Shown in pieces: positions 28,013-35,861 of a DNA stretch of 64,000 nucleotides. Position 1 is the first letter of the stretch; the number at the start of each line of letters is the position of its first letter. Source of the DNA: CBDFKS01 sp965248905 (GTDB taxonomy: Bacteria > Chloroflexota > Dehalococcoidia > Lucifugimonadales > JAGWBF01); NCBI GenBank assembly GCA_965248905.1, contig CBDFKS010000006.1, positions 310,001 to 374,000 of the forward strand, written 5' to 3'. Position numbers and translations under genes: made by a program. The notes beneath the pieces were generated by a model, which worked only from the letters and a program-made list of their open reading frames with translations, searched no databases and was not told the origin of the DNA.

Positions 28013-28963
28013 CTACTCGAACATCTCGCCGACGGAGAGGCCTTCGTGAATTCGGCGTATGGCCTCGCCGAGTAAGGGCGCCACTGATAGTACGGTTATC
28101 TTTCCGTTGCGTTTCTCTTCCGCCACCGGAATGGAATCTGTAATCACCAGCTCCTTGAGGGGACTTTCTATTACTCTGTTGGCGGCGTTTCCGGAGAGCA
28201 TGGCATGAGTAACGCAGGCGTAGATATCTTCAACACCTTGTTGCTTAAGAGCCTTCGCCGCAGCTAGTAATGAACCCCCAGTATCGATCTCGTCGTCGAA
28301 GGTTAAGGCGACCTTCCCATCGACATCGCCTATCACATTGAGACTTTCCGCTTGATCGTCGTTTCCGGTGCGTCTCTTTTCTATAATAGCCAGCGGTGCA
28401 CCGAGTCGCTCAGCCATGTCCCTGGCCCTCTTGCTGATACCGATGTCGGTGGCCACCACCACCGGGTTTTCCAGGGCCTTGTCTTGGAAATATCGACTTA
28501 ATATCGTGAGAGCGGTCAGCTCATCTACCGGAATGTTGAAGAAACCCTGAATCTGGCCGGCGTGCAGGTCTATGGTTAGGAGCCTGTCCGCTCCGGCCGC
28601 AGTCAAAAGATCAGCCACCAGGCGAGCAGTGATAGGTACACGCGGTTGATCCTTTTTATCAGTGCGACCATAACCGTAATATGGGACTACTGCCGTTACC
28701 CGCCCAGCGGAAGCTCGTCTGGCTGCGTCGATCATTATTAGCAGTTCCATCAGGTTGTCGTTGACCGGCGTACAGGTGGGCTGAATGATAAACACGTCAC
28801 GCTGGCGGATGTTGTCCAGTATGCGGACAAACGTGTTGTCATTGCTGAACTTGAAAACTTCGGCCTGTCCGATTGGGATGTCCAGATAGTTGCATACTGC
28901 GCGAGCTAGATGAGGATGGCCATTCCCACTAAACACCGCTAACTCATCAAAAGGACCCATCAT
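28013..28963 (-). CDS. prs: Ribose-phosphate pyrophosphokinase
   Basis: The 316-residue enzyme makes PRPP from ribose 5-phosphate and ATP for nucleotide, His and Trp synthesis. The family order is clear: FSNDNTFVRI, the flexible-loop/ATP region PYYGYGRTDKKDQPR, the divalent site DLHAGQIQGFF, and the PRPP loop FDDEIDTGGSL. Two positions differ from the common form: GYGRTDKK for GYARQDRK and DDEIDTGG for DDIIDTGG; both look tolerable. SD AGGAGA sits before ATG. Confidence 0.97.
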   Translation of the reverse strand: MMGPFDELAVFSGNGHPHLARAVCNYLDIPIGQAEVFKFSNDNTFVRILDNIRQRDVFIIQPTCTPVNDNLMELLIMIDAARRASAGRVTAVVPYYGYGRTDKKDQPRVPITARLVADLLTAAGADRLLTIDLHAGQIQGFFNIPVDELTALTILSRYFQDKALENPVVVATDIGISKRARDMAERLGAPLAIIEKRRTGNDDQAESLNVIGDVDGKVALTFDDEIDTGGSLLAAAKALKQQGVEDIYACVTHAMLSGNAANRVIESPLKELVITDSIPVAEEKRNGKITVLSVAPLLGEAIRRIHEGLSVGEMFE

Positions 28964-29089
28964 CTCTCCTTTTCAGCAGGATTTGGTGCTCTCCCACTAG
29001 GTTAGCATATTTGGGGTCCTCAAGGACTTTCCAAGGGCCCGTCTCAACCAGTACTCCCTCGTGATATACGATGCCAAGGCTCTAATCGG

Positions 29090-29118
29090 ATTATAGCACA
29101 GCCCCATAAATCCACGAA
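29090..29118 (-). promoter_or_regulatory. Candidate promoter for prs (and secA)
   Basis: On the minus strand TATAAT (29090-29095) with a moderate -35 TTCGTG (29113-29118) at 17-base spacing. The start would be about 120 bases upstream of prs. It lies in the 330-base prs-purA divergent gap, which otherwise holds only the purA promoter candidate at 29158-29186 and no coding frame of note. Confidence 0.45.
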
Positions 29119-29157
29119 AGCAAAGTGGCTCCATGAGCGCTCTGACCTTGGGCTACC

Positions 29158-29186
29158 TTCCCAATGAACATGATATTTGATATACT
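29158..29186 (+). promoter_or_regulatory. Candidate promoter for purA
   Basis: TTCCCA (29158-29163) and TATACT (29181-29186) are 17 bases apart, facing purA, giving a leader of about 100 bases. The match is moderate. CGGAGGATGA at the purA start contains the ribosome site. Confidence 0.42.
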
Positions 29187-29293
29187 CCCCAAGGTTCGAT
29201 TTTAGGCAGTCTACGATTTGGGATAGTTATGGGCTTCGCCAGGCAGGTTTAGGAGCTCACACATGTTGGGGCCTGCTGCTTAACGGAGGATGA

Positions 29294-30577
29294 ATGCCGG
29301 CTTATGCCGTAATAGGTGGCCAGTGGGGGGACGAGGGTAAGGGGAAGGTGGTTGACTACCTGGCCGAAAGGGCCCATTGTGTGGTCCGATATGCTGGCGG
29401 CAATAACGCCGGACATACGGTAGTCAACGAGCAGGGGGAGTTCAGCCTTCACCTGGTGCCATGTGGCATCTTTCGTCCCCAGGCCATCTGCCTCATAGGC
29501 AATGGCGTGGTTGTAGACCCTGACGTTCTCCTTGAAGAGTTGGACAGCCTGGAGTCTAGAGGGGTGGACACAAGCCGTCTTTATGTGAGTGAGCGCGCTC
29601 ACTTGATCATGCCCTACCACATTCTTCTGGACCGGCTTGAGGAACAAGCGAGGGGCTCTGGAGCCTTGGGTACTACCGGCAGAGGAATAGGTCCCGCCTA
29701 CATGGACAAGACCGGTCGCATGGGCATACGGACGGGGGAATTGCTGGAGCCGTCTTTGCTTTTGCCTCGATTGAAGCAGGCGCTTGAGCTCAAGAACACC
29801 ATAATTACCAAAGTGTACGGCGAAAGTCCTATCTCGGTGGAGGAAGTGTACGATAAGTGTATGGCCTGGGCACAGCGTCTCAAAAACCATCTTTGCCCTG
29901 CGGAACTGGTAATACGAGACACTCTGGCGAAGGATGAAAACGTCCTGCTCGAGGGTGCCCAGGGCACGTTGTTAGACCTGGACCATGGCACCTACCCATA
30001 CGTCACATCTTCGTCGCCATCCGTCGGAGGGGCGTGCACCGGCCTAGGCTTGAGTCCAAGGGATATTAGCGGCATCACGGGGGTGTTCAAGGCGTACTCC
30101 ACCAGGGTTGGGAGCGGCCCTCTGACCTCCGAAATGCCCGTAGAGATAGGAGACAGCCTGAGGGAAAAGGCCTACGAGTACGGCGCTACGACCGGCAGGG
30201 CCAGGCGTATCGGCTGGTTCGATGCGGTCGCCGGACGGTATAGCGCCCTCATCAATGGCTTTACATCTTTGGTATTAACTCGATTAGACGTGCTGGACGG
30301 TTTCCCGAGCATAAAGCTGTGTGTAGGCTACAAGGCGGATGGCAAGGAAGTCGACCACTTCCCTGCAAGTATCTCTCTACTAGAGAAGTGTGAGCCAGTG
30401 TACGAGGAGATGCCCGGTTGGGACCGGCCCACTGCAAACGTTACCGACATAGACCAGCTACCGAAAGAGGCTGGGGCCTACGTGAAACGCATCGAAGAGC
30501 TGGTGCGGTGCCCGGTCCATCTCATCTCCACCGGGCCGCGCAGATGGGAAACGATCTCGCTGCAGCCTATTCTGTGA
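29294..30577 (+). CDS. purA: Adenylosuccinate synthetase
   Basis: The 427-residue enzyme makes adenylosuccinate from IMP, aspartate and GTP, the first committed step to AMP. GQWGDEGKGK (8-17) is the GTP loop with catalytic Asp, NNAGHTVV carries the catalytic His, and TTGRGIGPAYMDK, GTLLDLDHGTYPYVTSS and the C-terminal RIGWFDAV are family blocks. Length is standard. Start ATG 29294 with GGAGG just upstream. Convergent with dapA, 28 bases apart. Confidence 0.98.
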   Translation: MPAYAVIGGQWGDEGKGKVVDYLAERAHCVVRYAGGNNAGHTVVNEQGEFSLHLVPCGIFRPQAICLIGNGVVVDPDVLLEELDSLESRGVDTSRLYVSERAHLIMPYHILLDRLEEQARGSGALGTTGRGIGPAYMDKTGRMGIRTGELLEPSLLLPRLKQALELKNTIITKVYGESPISVEEVYDKCMAWAQRLKNHLCPAELVIRDTLAKDENVLLEGAQGTLLDLDHGTYPYVTSSSPSVGGACTGLGLSPRDISGITGVFKAYSTRVGSGPLTSEMPVEIGDSLREKAYEYGATTGRARRIGWFDAVAGRYSALINGFTSLVLTRLDVLDGFPSIKLCVGYKADGKEVDHFPASISLLEKCEPVYEEMPGWDRPTANVTDIDQLPKEAGAYVKRIEELVRCPVHLISTGPRRWETISLQPIL

Positions 30578-30605
30578 CTGCCACCACTATCGCTTCCAAT
30601 TAGCC

Positions 30606-31496
30606 TCATACAGGCAGGTCAATGTCGTAGCTGTTCAGCACCTCTTCTATTTTTGCTGCCGACTTATCATCGGCCGGCACCAAGGGAAGGCGGGGCATGC
30701 CTACGTTGAATCCTACATTGTTGAGCGAGTGCTTCACGGGAATGGGGTTGGAAACGATAAAGAGCACCTTGAACAGAGGGAGGAGTCTGCGATGCTCCGC
30801 AGCGGCCTTCTCAACGTCGCCCTCCAGGATCAGCCCCATCATCTGCTTGATCTGATTGCCCACCACGTGAGACGCCACGCTGACCACTCCGAATCCGCCC
30901 ATTGACATAATGTAAAAGGTCTCGTTGTCGTTGCCGCTCCAGACTCGGAAACCATCTCTAGCGCCGTCGATGATTCGCGCTATTTGGTCCATATCGCTCC
31001 CGGCCTCTTTGACTCCCACAATGTTGTCGATGTGACTTAGGCGAATCGTAGTTTCGTGGGTCATGTTCAGTGCTGTCCGGCTCGTAACGTTGTAGACAAT
31101 GCATGGGATATGGACGCTGCCGGCTATCGCCTTGAAGTGCTGGTACAGGCCCTCCTGGGGCGGCTTGTTGTAGTAGGGGACAACCAGCAGAAGGGCGTCT
31201 ACGCCTTCTCTCTCTGCTTGTTTGCTGAGCTCTATACTCTCCGCGGTGCTGTAGTTACCGGTGCCCGCTATCACGGCCCCTCTATCTCCCAGAGCGCTCT
31301 TGATCTCCGCGAATAGATGTATCTTCTCCTCGGTGGTGAGGGTGGGCGATTCTCCGGTAGTGCCCGAAACGACCACACCGTCGCTACCCGAATCCAGCAA
31401 GGCATTGGCCAGGCGCTTGGCCTGATCATAGTCCACCTCTCCTTTTTCATCAAAAGGTGTGGTCATCGCGGTGATCAGTCTGCCTACCTCTGCCAT
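30606..31496 (-). CDS. dapA: 4-hydroxy-tetrahydrodipicolinate synthase
   Basis: The 296-residue TIM-barrel class I aldolase condenses pyruvate with aspartate semialdehyde in lysine/diaminopimelate synthesis. Schiff-base Lys163 (GVKEAGSD), Tyr135 (VYNVTSR), Arg140 and the Thr46-Thr47 pair (SGTTGES) are all present. AAGGAGG precedes the ATG. The dapB and asd genes of the same pathway lie 2.4-4.2 kb upstream on the same strand, separated by an aldehyde dehydrogenase and a toxin-antitoxin pair. Related NAL-family aldolases are possible but the asd/dapB context supports DapA. Confidence 0.94.
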   Translation of the reverse strand: MAEVGRLITAMTTPFDEKGEVDYDQAKRLANALLDSGSDGVVVSGTTGESPTLTTEEKIHLFAEIKSALGDRGAVIAGTGNYSTAESIELSKQAEREGVDALLLVVPYYNKPPQEGLYQHFKAIAGSVHIPCIVYNVTSRTALNMTHETTIRLSHIDNIVGVKEAGSDMDQIARIIDGARDGFRVWSGNDNETFYIMSMGGFGVVSVASHVVGNQIKQMMGLILEGDVEKAAAEHRRLLPLFKVLFIVSNPIPVKHSLNNVGFNVGMPRLPLVPADDKSAAKIEEVLNSYDIDLPV

Positions 31497-31627
31497 TTCG
31501 GGCCTCCTTACTGATAGGGTTTGTCCTCTACCGGTGCTATTGTGTTGTCGAGTTGACGCTCAATTGTAGCCGAATAGGTTCGTCGTGTCTTATTTGACCG
31601 TCTACGCCACTACCTCTTATTCGTCCG

Positions 31628-31924
31628 TCAATCTCGTCTACGCCAGTAGGAAGGACGTCGTCGCAGATTCATGATTGCCAATATGCGGACCTCGTCCTCT
31701 CGGATTACATACAGAATACCAAACGGGAATCTATACAGCAGTTTCCTGCGCACGCCATGGCTCACCTCAGGAGCAGATTCCGGGAACTCCAGAATTTCTT
31801 GAACAGAGCGTTCTGCTTGGTCAAGAAACGCGACTCCTAAGCCAGGGCTCACATGCTCGTAATATTGCGCAGCATCGTTTAACTCGTTCTCAGCAAGGCG
31901 ATGAAAAGAAACTCTGCGCCTCAC
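31628..31924 (-). CDS. ParE/RelE-family toxin
   Basis: The 98-residue basic protein shows the ParE-type pattern: an N-terminal helix pair with LAENELNDAAQYYEHVSPGLG, then the beta-sheet strands RRKLLYRFPFGILYVIRED and VRILAIMNLRRRPSYW. ParE toxins act on gyrase, RelE toxins on ribosome-bound mRNA; the C-terminal RRRPSYW favours the ParE side. Its start overlaps the antitoxin stop by 4 bases. The pair sits between the aldehyde dehydrogenase and dapA. Confidence 0.93.
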   Translation of the reverse strand: MRRRVSFHRLAENELNDAAQYYEHVSPGLGVAFLDQAERSVQEILEFPESAPEVSHGVRRKLLYRFPFGILYVIREDEVRILAIMNLRRRPSYWRRRD

Positions 31925-32154
31925 GACAGACTCGATCGCACCTCCCGAAAGACCTCCTCGGCTGGTCGTATTACAGCTTCATCTACGTCTAGCTCTTGAT
32001 TACGTCGTTGGGCTTCCTCCATCCAGAGAGCCTCATTCTCCTTTTTCGACAAGGATTCCAAACTTTGTAGAAGCCGTGTCGCGAGGCGTGCTCGTGCGGG
32101 AGGACTCAGCTTCATCGCTACTGCCTCTATCTCCTCGGCTGTTTCCATACTCAT
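31921..32154 (-). CDS. Addiction-module antitoxin component
   Basis: The 77-residue protein matches the putative addiction-module component family: AVAMKLSPPARARLATRLLQSL at the N-terminus and a C-terminal WMEEAQRRNQELD helix ending in EVFREVRSSL. Such proteins bind and neutralise the ParE/RelE toxin encoded next. AGGAGG stands 8 bases before the ATG. It likely regulates its own operon, but no operator is evident. Confidence 0.9.
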   Translation of the reverse strand: MSMETAEEIEAVAMKLSPPARARLATRLLQSLESLSKKENEALWMEEAQRRNQELDVDEAVIRPAEEVFREVRSSLS

Positions 32155-32233
32155 AGAAATGCCTCCTGTTCGACCATCCAGATCGCTTCCAAGATAAGGC
32201 CAGCCTTCCTATTAAAAAAGGAAACTACTCTGC

Positions 32234-33757
32234 TTACTCCTTGATGACTGACCTGTATGCGGGTTTCATTGCGGCGCCCGTTCCGTCGGTGAATATCTGC
32301 TTGACCTCCACGAAGTCGTCAAGCCCGTAAGGCCCTAGCTCCCGGCCTATACCGCTCTGCTTGAACCCACCCCAAATGCCCTCCACGGGTTGGGCATAGT
32401 TGTCCCAGATCCATACTGTGCCGGCCCGGATGCGTCGTGCCACGCGCATGGACCTTACATAGTCGTTGCTCCAGACGCCGGCAACCAGGCCATAGGGCAC
32501 GTCGTTAGCCAGATGAATGGCCTCTTCCTCGTCTTTGAACGAGGTGGCCACCACTACAGGCCCAAATATCTCCTCCTGGCCCAGTCTCGAGGAGTTGTCT
32601 ACATTATCGAAGATGGTCGGCTCTATGTAATAGCCGTGCTCGAACTCTCCGCCATTAAGCTTATTGCCTCCCATGGCCAGGTCGAACCCGGAATCGATTC
32701 CGTACCTGATATATTCTTGTATCGTAGTTTCCTGAGAGCGGGAAATCACGGGTCCCATGTCTGTGGACTCTTTGAAGGGATGGCCGACCTCGAGGCCCTT
32801 CGCTACTTTCACGACCTGCTCCAGGAACGCATCGTGTATGCTGTCCTGGATGAGAAGGCGGGTGGTGGCGCCGCAGGCCTGGCCGGCGTTACGGAACATG
32901 CCGAAGATGGCTGCCTTGGAGGCGGCATCGAAGTCGGCATCCTCGAACACCACGTACGGGGCTTTGCCTCCCAGCTCCAAGCTGACTCGTTTCACCTCCG
33001 AGGCTGCTTCGGCGGCGATCCTTTTGCCGGTACCCGTCTCACCTGTGAAGGACACCTTGTCGACGCTGGGGTTACGTACCAGTTCCATACCTATGCTGGA
33101 GCCGGGTCCTGAGACGAAGTTGACCACACCTTTGGGGATGCCTGCCTGCATCAACAGCTTGACCATCTCATAGGCCGCTGCGGGAGTGTAGCTAGCGGGT
33201 TTCAGCACCAAGGTGCATCCCACGGCGAGGGCCGGAGCCACCTTGCGGGCTGCCTGGGTTAGTGGGAAGTTCCAGGGAGTGATGAGACCCACGACACCCA
33301 CCGGTTCCTTAACCAGGTTGATCATGGAGCCAGTGGGAAGAAAGAAGGACTCACCATATAGCTTGCCGGCGTATCCTGCGTAGAAGTCGAATATATCCGC
33401 GGCAACGGCTACGTGGCCCCTGGCCTGCCGAACGGGCATCCCGACTTCCAGACTCACTATAGTAGCGAACCTGTCCGCGTTGGCCCTCAGGAGCTCTGCT
33501 GTCTGGAACAGCACTCGCTCCCTCAGCTTGTAGTTGTTCACCCAGTTATCCGTGTTGCTGTCGAAGGCATGGCGTGCCGCGTCTATGGCAGCCTTCATGT
33601 CGCTGGGAGTGCCTTCCTCGGCGACGGTTACAATCTGCCGGAAGTCGGCAGGATTCTCTCTGTTGAACTGCTTGCCACTGGAGGACTTGCCTTCCTCACC
33701 GTTGATAATGATGTTGCATTCTAGAGGGAGCGGGAGAGACCCTGGTACAGTTGACAT
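32234..33757 (-). CDS. NAD(P)-dependent aldehyde dehydrogenase
   Basis: The 507-residue enzyme oxidises an aldehyde to a carboxylate. The catalytic Cys is in FRNAGQACGATTRLL (near 310), the general-base Glu in VSLELGGKAP (near 275), and the cofactor site in ITPWNFPLTQAARKVAPALA and FTGETGTGKRI. C-terminal WIWDNYAQPVEGIWGGFKQSGIGRE is typical. The aldehyde is not predictable; betaine-aldehyde-like enzymes are closest by motif. It follows asd by 113 bases on the same strand but is not a known lysine-pathway step. Confidence 0.93.
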   Translation of the reverse strand: MSTVPGSLPLPLECNIIINGEEGKSSSGKQFNRENPADFRQIVTVAEEGTPSDMKAAIDAARHAFDSNTDNWVNNYKLRERVLFQTAELLRANADRFATIVSLEVGMPVRQARGHVAVAADIFDFYAGYAGKLYGESFFLPTGSMINLVKEPVGVVGLITPWNFPLTQAARKVAPALAVGCTLVLKPASYTPAAAYEMVKLLMQAGIPKGVVNFVSGPGSSIGMELVRNPSVDKVSFTGETGTGKRIAAEAASEVKRVSLELGGKAPYVVFEDADFDAASKAAIFGMFRNAGQACGATTRLLIQDSIHDAFLEQVVKVAKGLEVGHPFKESTDMGPVISRSQETTIQEYIRYGIDSGFDLAMGGNKLNGGEFEHGYYIEPTIFDNVDNSSRLGQEEIFGPVVVATSFKDEEEAIHLANDVPYGLVAGVWSNDYVRSMRVARRIRAGTVWIWDNYAQPVEGIWGGFKQSGIGRELGPYGLDDFVEVKQIFTDGTGAAMKPAYRSVIKE

Positions 33758-33870
33758 GCAATATCTCCTCTCGCTTTGGTCTATCGATTACTAGAATATC
33801 GTTTTGAGATCAGGCATCCTCAAGCAACACTGTATCTATAAATATGTTTTGAATGCAACAAAATCAGGTA

Positions 33871-34911
33871 TCACAGCACTGCTGAGCGTGACTTTGCCAG
33901 ACAATCTCGTCTCAGCACTTCTTCGGCGATCTGTATCGCGTTCAGGGCCGCGCCCTTTCTGAGATTGTCGGCTACTACCCACATAGCCAGGCCGTTGGGG
34001 TTAGAGCCATCCTTGCGGATTCGCCCCACGAATACATCGTCTGTACCTGCCGCGTCCCGGGGCATGGGATAGATACCATCCTCTGGTGAGTCTAACACCT
34101 TAACTCCTGGCATTCGACTCAAGACATCCCTCGCCTCTTCGGGAGAAATAGCACCTTCGAAATCCATGTGCAATGCCGCACTGTGGGATATGTACACAGG
34201 CACCCGTACGCAGGTGGCTGACACAGAAGTGTCGGGCGAATGCATAATCTTACGGGTCTCGTCCCGCATTTTCTGCTCCTCTTTGGTGTAGCCATCGGAG
34301 AGGAAGCTATCGATTCGTGGTATCACGTTGAAGGCGATCTGATGAGGCTGCGCCTCCGGCGGACGTAGTTCTTGTCCATCCAGGAGGGCACGGCTCTGCT
34401 CTCGGAGCTCATTCATGGCCGCGCCGCCGGCGCCCGACACCGATTGGTAGGTGTCGGCGATGATCCGTGTTACGGGACTTATGAGGTGGAGGGGTTGGGC
34501 CACCATCACCATGGGCGTCGTCGAGCAGTTGGGTATAGAGATAATCCCGTTATGCCACTCCACGTCTTGCCCGTTTACCTCGGGTACGACCAGGGGCACT
34601 TCGGGCTGCATTCGAAATTGGGAGCTATCGTCGATAACCAGAGCGCCAGCTTCTACGGCTATAGGCGCCAGTTCCGCGCTGAGCTGGCTGTTTACCGATA
34701 TAAAGGCGATGTCGATATCTTTGAATGAGCTGGAGGTGGTCTCTTCCACTACCAACTCCTGGCCGTTGACAGGGATAACCGTACCGGCGGAGCGATGGGA
34801 TGCAAGCAGCTTGATGTGGCTGGTGGGGAATTGGCGCTGTTCGAGGACTCTTATAAACTCTCTACCCACGGCACCGGTGGCGCCTACGACGGCGATACTG
34901 ACTTCCTTCAT
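33871..34911 (-). CDS. asd: Aspartate-semialdehyde dehydrogenase
   Basis: The enzyme reduces aspartyl phosphate to the semialdehyde feeding DapA. GATGAVGREFIRVL is the NADP loop, Cys129 in SIPNCSTTPMV the catalytic thiol, and CVRVPVYISHSAALHM holds the active-site His. ATG 34911 gives the family N-terminus MKEVSIAVVG with GGGGG upstream. A GTG at 34932 is also possible and would overlap the dapB stop as GTGA, so translation is coupled to dapB in either case. Confidence 0.96.
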   Translation of the reverse strand: MKEVSIAVVGATGAVGREFIRVLEQRQFPTSHIKLLASHRSAGTVIPVNGQELVVEETTSSSFKDIDIAFISVNSQLSAELAPIAVEAGALVIDDSSQFRMQPEVPLVVPEVNGQDVEWHNGIISIPNCSTTPMVMVAQPLHLISPVTRIIADTYQSVSGAGGAAMNELREQSRALLDGQELRPPEAQPHQIAFNVIPRIDSFLSDGYTKEEQKMRDETRKIMHSPDTSVSATCVRVPVYISHSAALHMDFEGAISPEEARDVLSRMPGVKVLDSPEDGIYPMPRDAAGTDDVFVGRIRKDGSNPNGLAMWVVADNLRKGAALNAIQIAEEVLRRDCLAKSRSAVL

Positions 34912-34928
34912 ATGAGATGCCCCCAGGC

Positions 34929-35720
34929 TCACAGGCCCAAAATTTTATCTAAGCCTATCACAAGACCTTTGAGGTTCACAACCTCTCGCACGGCCCGCAT
35001 CACCCCAGGCATATAGCATTCTCTTCCTATGGTGTCGTGACGAAGGGAAACGGTTTGGCCGGCGGTCCCAAAGACCACCTCGTGGTGGGCGATGCGGCCG
35101 GCCATTCGGACACTGTGAACGCTTACGCCCTTGTGTTCCCCACCCCGAGTGCCTTGTAGAGTCTCTTTTTCGGGGTCATTATGTTTGAATTGCTTATCCT
35201 GGGAGATAGCCCTGGCGATAGCTAGGGCCGTACCGGAAGGGGAGTCGATCTTATTCTCGTGGTGGGCTTCAATGATCTCAGCGTACTCGAAGAAGGGTGC
35301 GGCTTGCTTGGCTAGATGCATGAGTACTACGGCTCCCAGAGCGAAGTTGGGTGCCGCTATAATGCCCATGCTCTCTTCACGCGAGATGCGGTCCAGCCCC
35401 TGAAGGTTCTCTTCGCTAAGCCCCGTCGTGCCGATGACCATGTTCACCCCGTGTTTGGCAGCCACCGGCGCCGCAGACATCGTCGCAGCCGCAACGCTAA
35501 AATCCACCAGCACCTGAGGTCTAGTGGAGGCTAATATCTCCTCCAAGCTTGTAGAAAGGGGAATGGTTCCCGAGCCGTCGGGGAGGTCTATTTTGTCGCC
35601 CGCTTTAAGCGCGTCAACGCCACCCACCGGCTCCATCTCCGGCTCGCGGCATAGTGCATTAATTACTTCTTGTCCCATCCGACCCATGGCTCCATGTACT
35701 GCCACAGTAATTGAGGCCAT
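34929..35720 (-). CDS. dapB: 4-hydroxy-tetrahydrodipicolinate reductase
   Basis: The 263-residue NAD(P)H reductase acts right after DapA. HGAMGRMGQEV is the nucleotide loop, IGTTGLSEENL and APNFALGAVV are substrate/hinge blocks, and EIIEAHHENKIDSPSGTA is the catalytic signature with the His pair and Lys. GAGGAGGAT-like purines precede the ATG. It is adjacent to asd and separated from pnp by a strong terminator. Confidence 0.97.
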   Translation of the reverse strand: MASITVAVHGAMGRMGQEVINALCREPEMEPVGGVDALKAGDKIDLPDGSGTIPLSTSLEEILASTRPQVLVDFSVAAATMSAAPVAAKHGVNMVIGTTGLSEENLQGLDRISREESMGIIAAPNFALGAVVLMHLAKQAAPFFEYAEIIEAHHENKIDSPSGTALAIARAISQDKQFKHNDPEKETLQGTRGGEHKGVSVHSVRMAGRIAHHEVVFGTAGQTVSLRHDTIGRECYMPGVMRAVREVVNLKGLVIGLDKILGL

Positions 35721-35800
35721 TTCATCCTCCTCTGAGTTAGGCTAATGGATGATAGCACGTAACATGAGATGATGGGTGGTACACCGTCAACACCGCTATT

Positions 35801-35842
35801 AAAACAATGGTCCGGCCAGAGAAGTATCTTGGCCGGACCATT
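35801..35842 (-). terminator. Rho-independent terminator after pnp
   Basis: A perfect 13-bp stem (AATGGTCCGGCCA / TGGCCGGACCATT, 35806-35842) with an 11-base loop is followed on the minus strand by TGTTTTAAT. It lies 20 bases beyond the pnp stop and ends the rpsO-pnp transcript before dapB. Confidence 0.9.
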
Positions 35843-35861
35843 AGTGTACAGGTTCTGTTAT

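Noticed and set aside
29249..29890. Open frame antisense to purA
   Set aside because: Shadow of purA; no family pattern.
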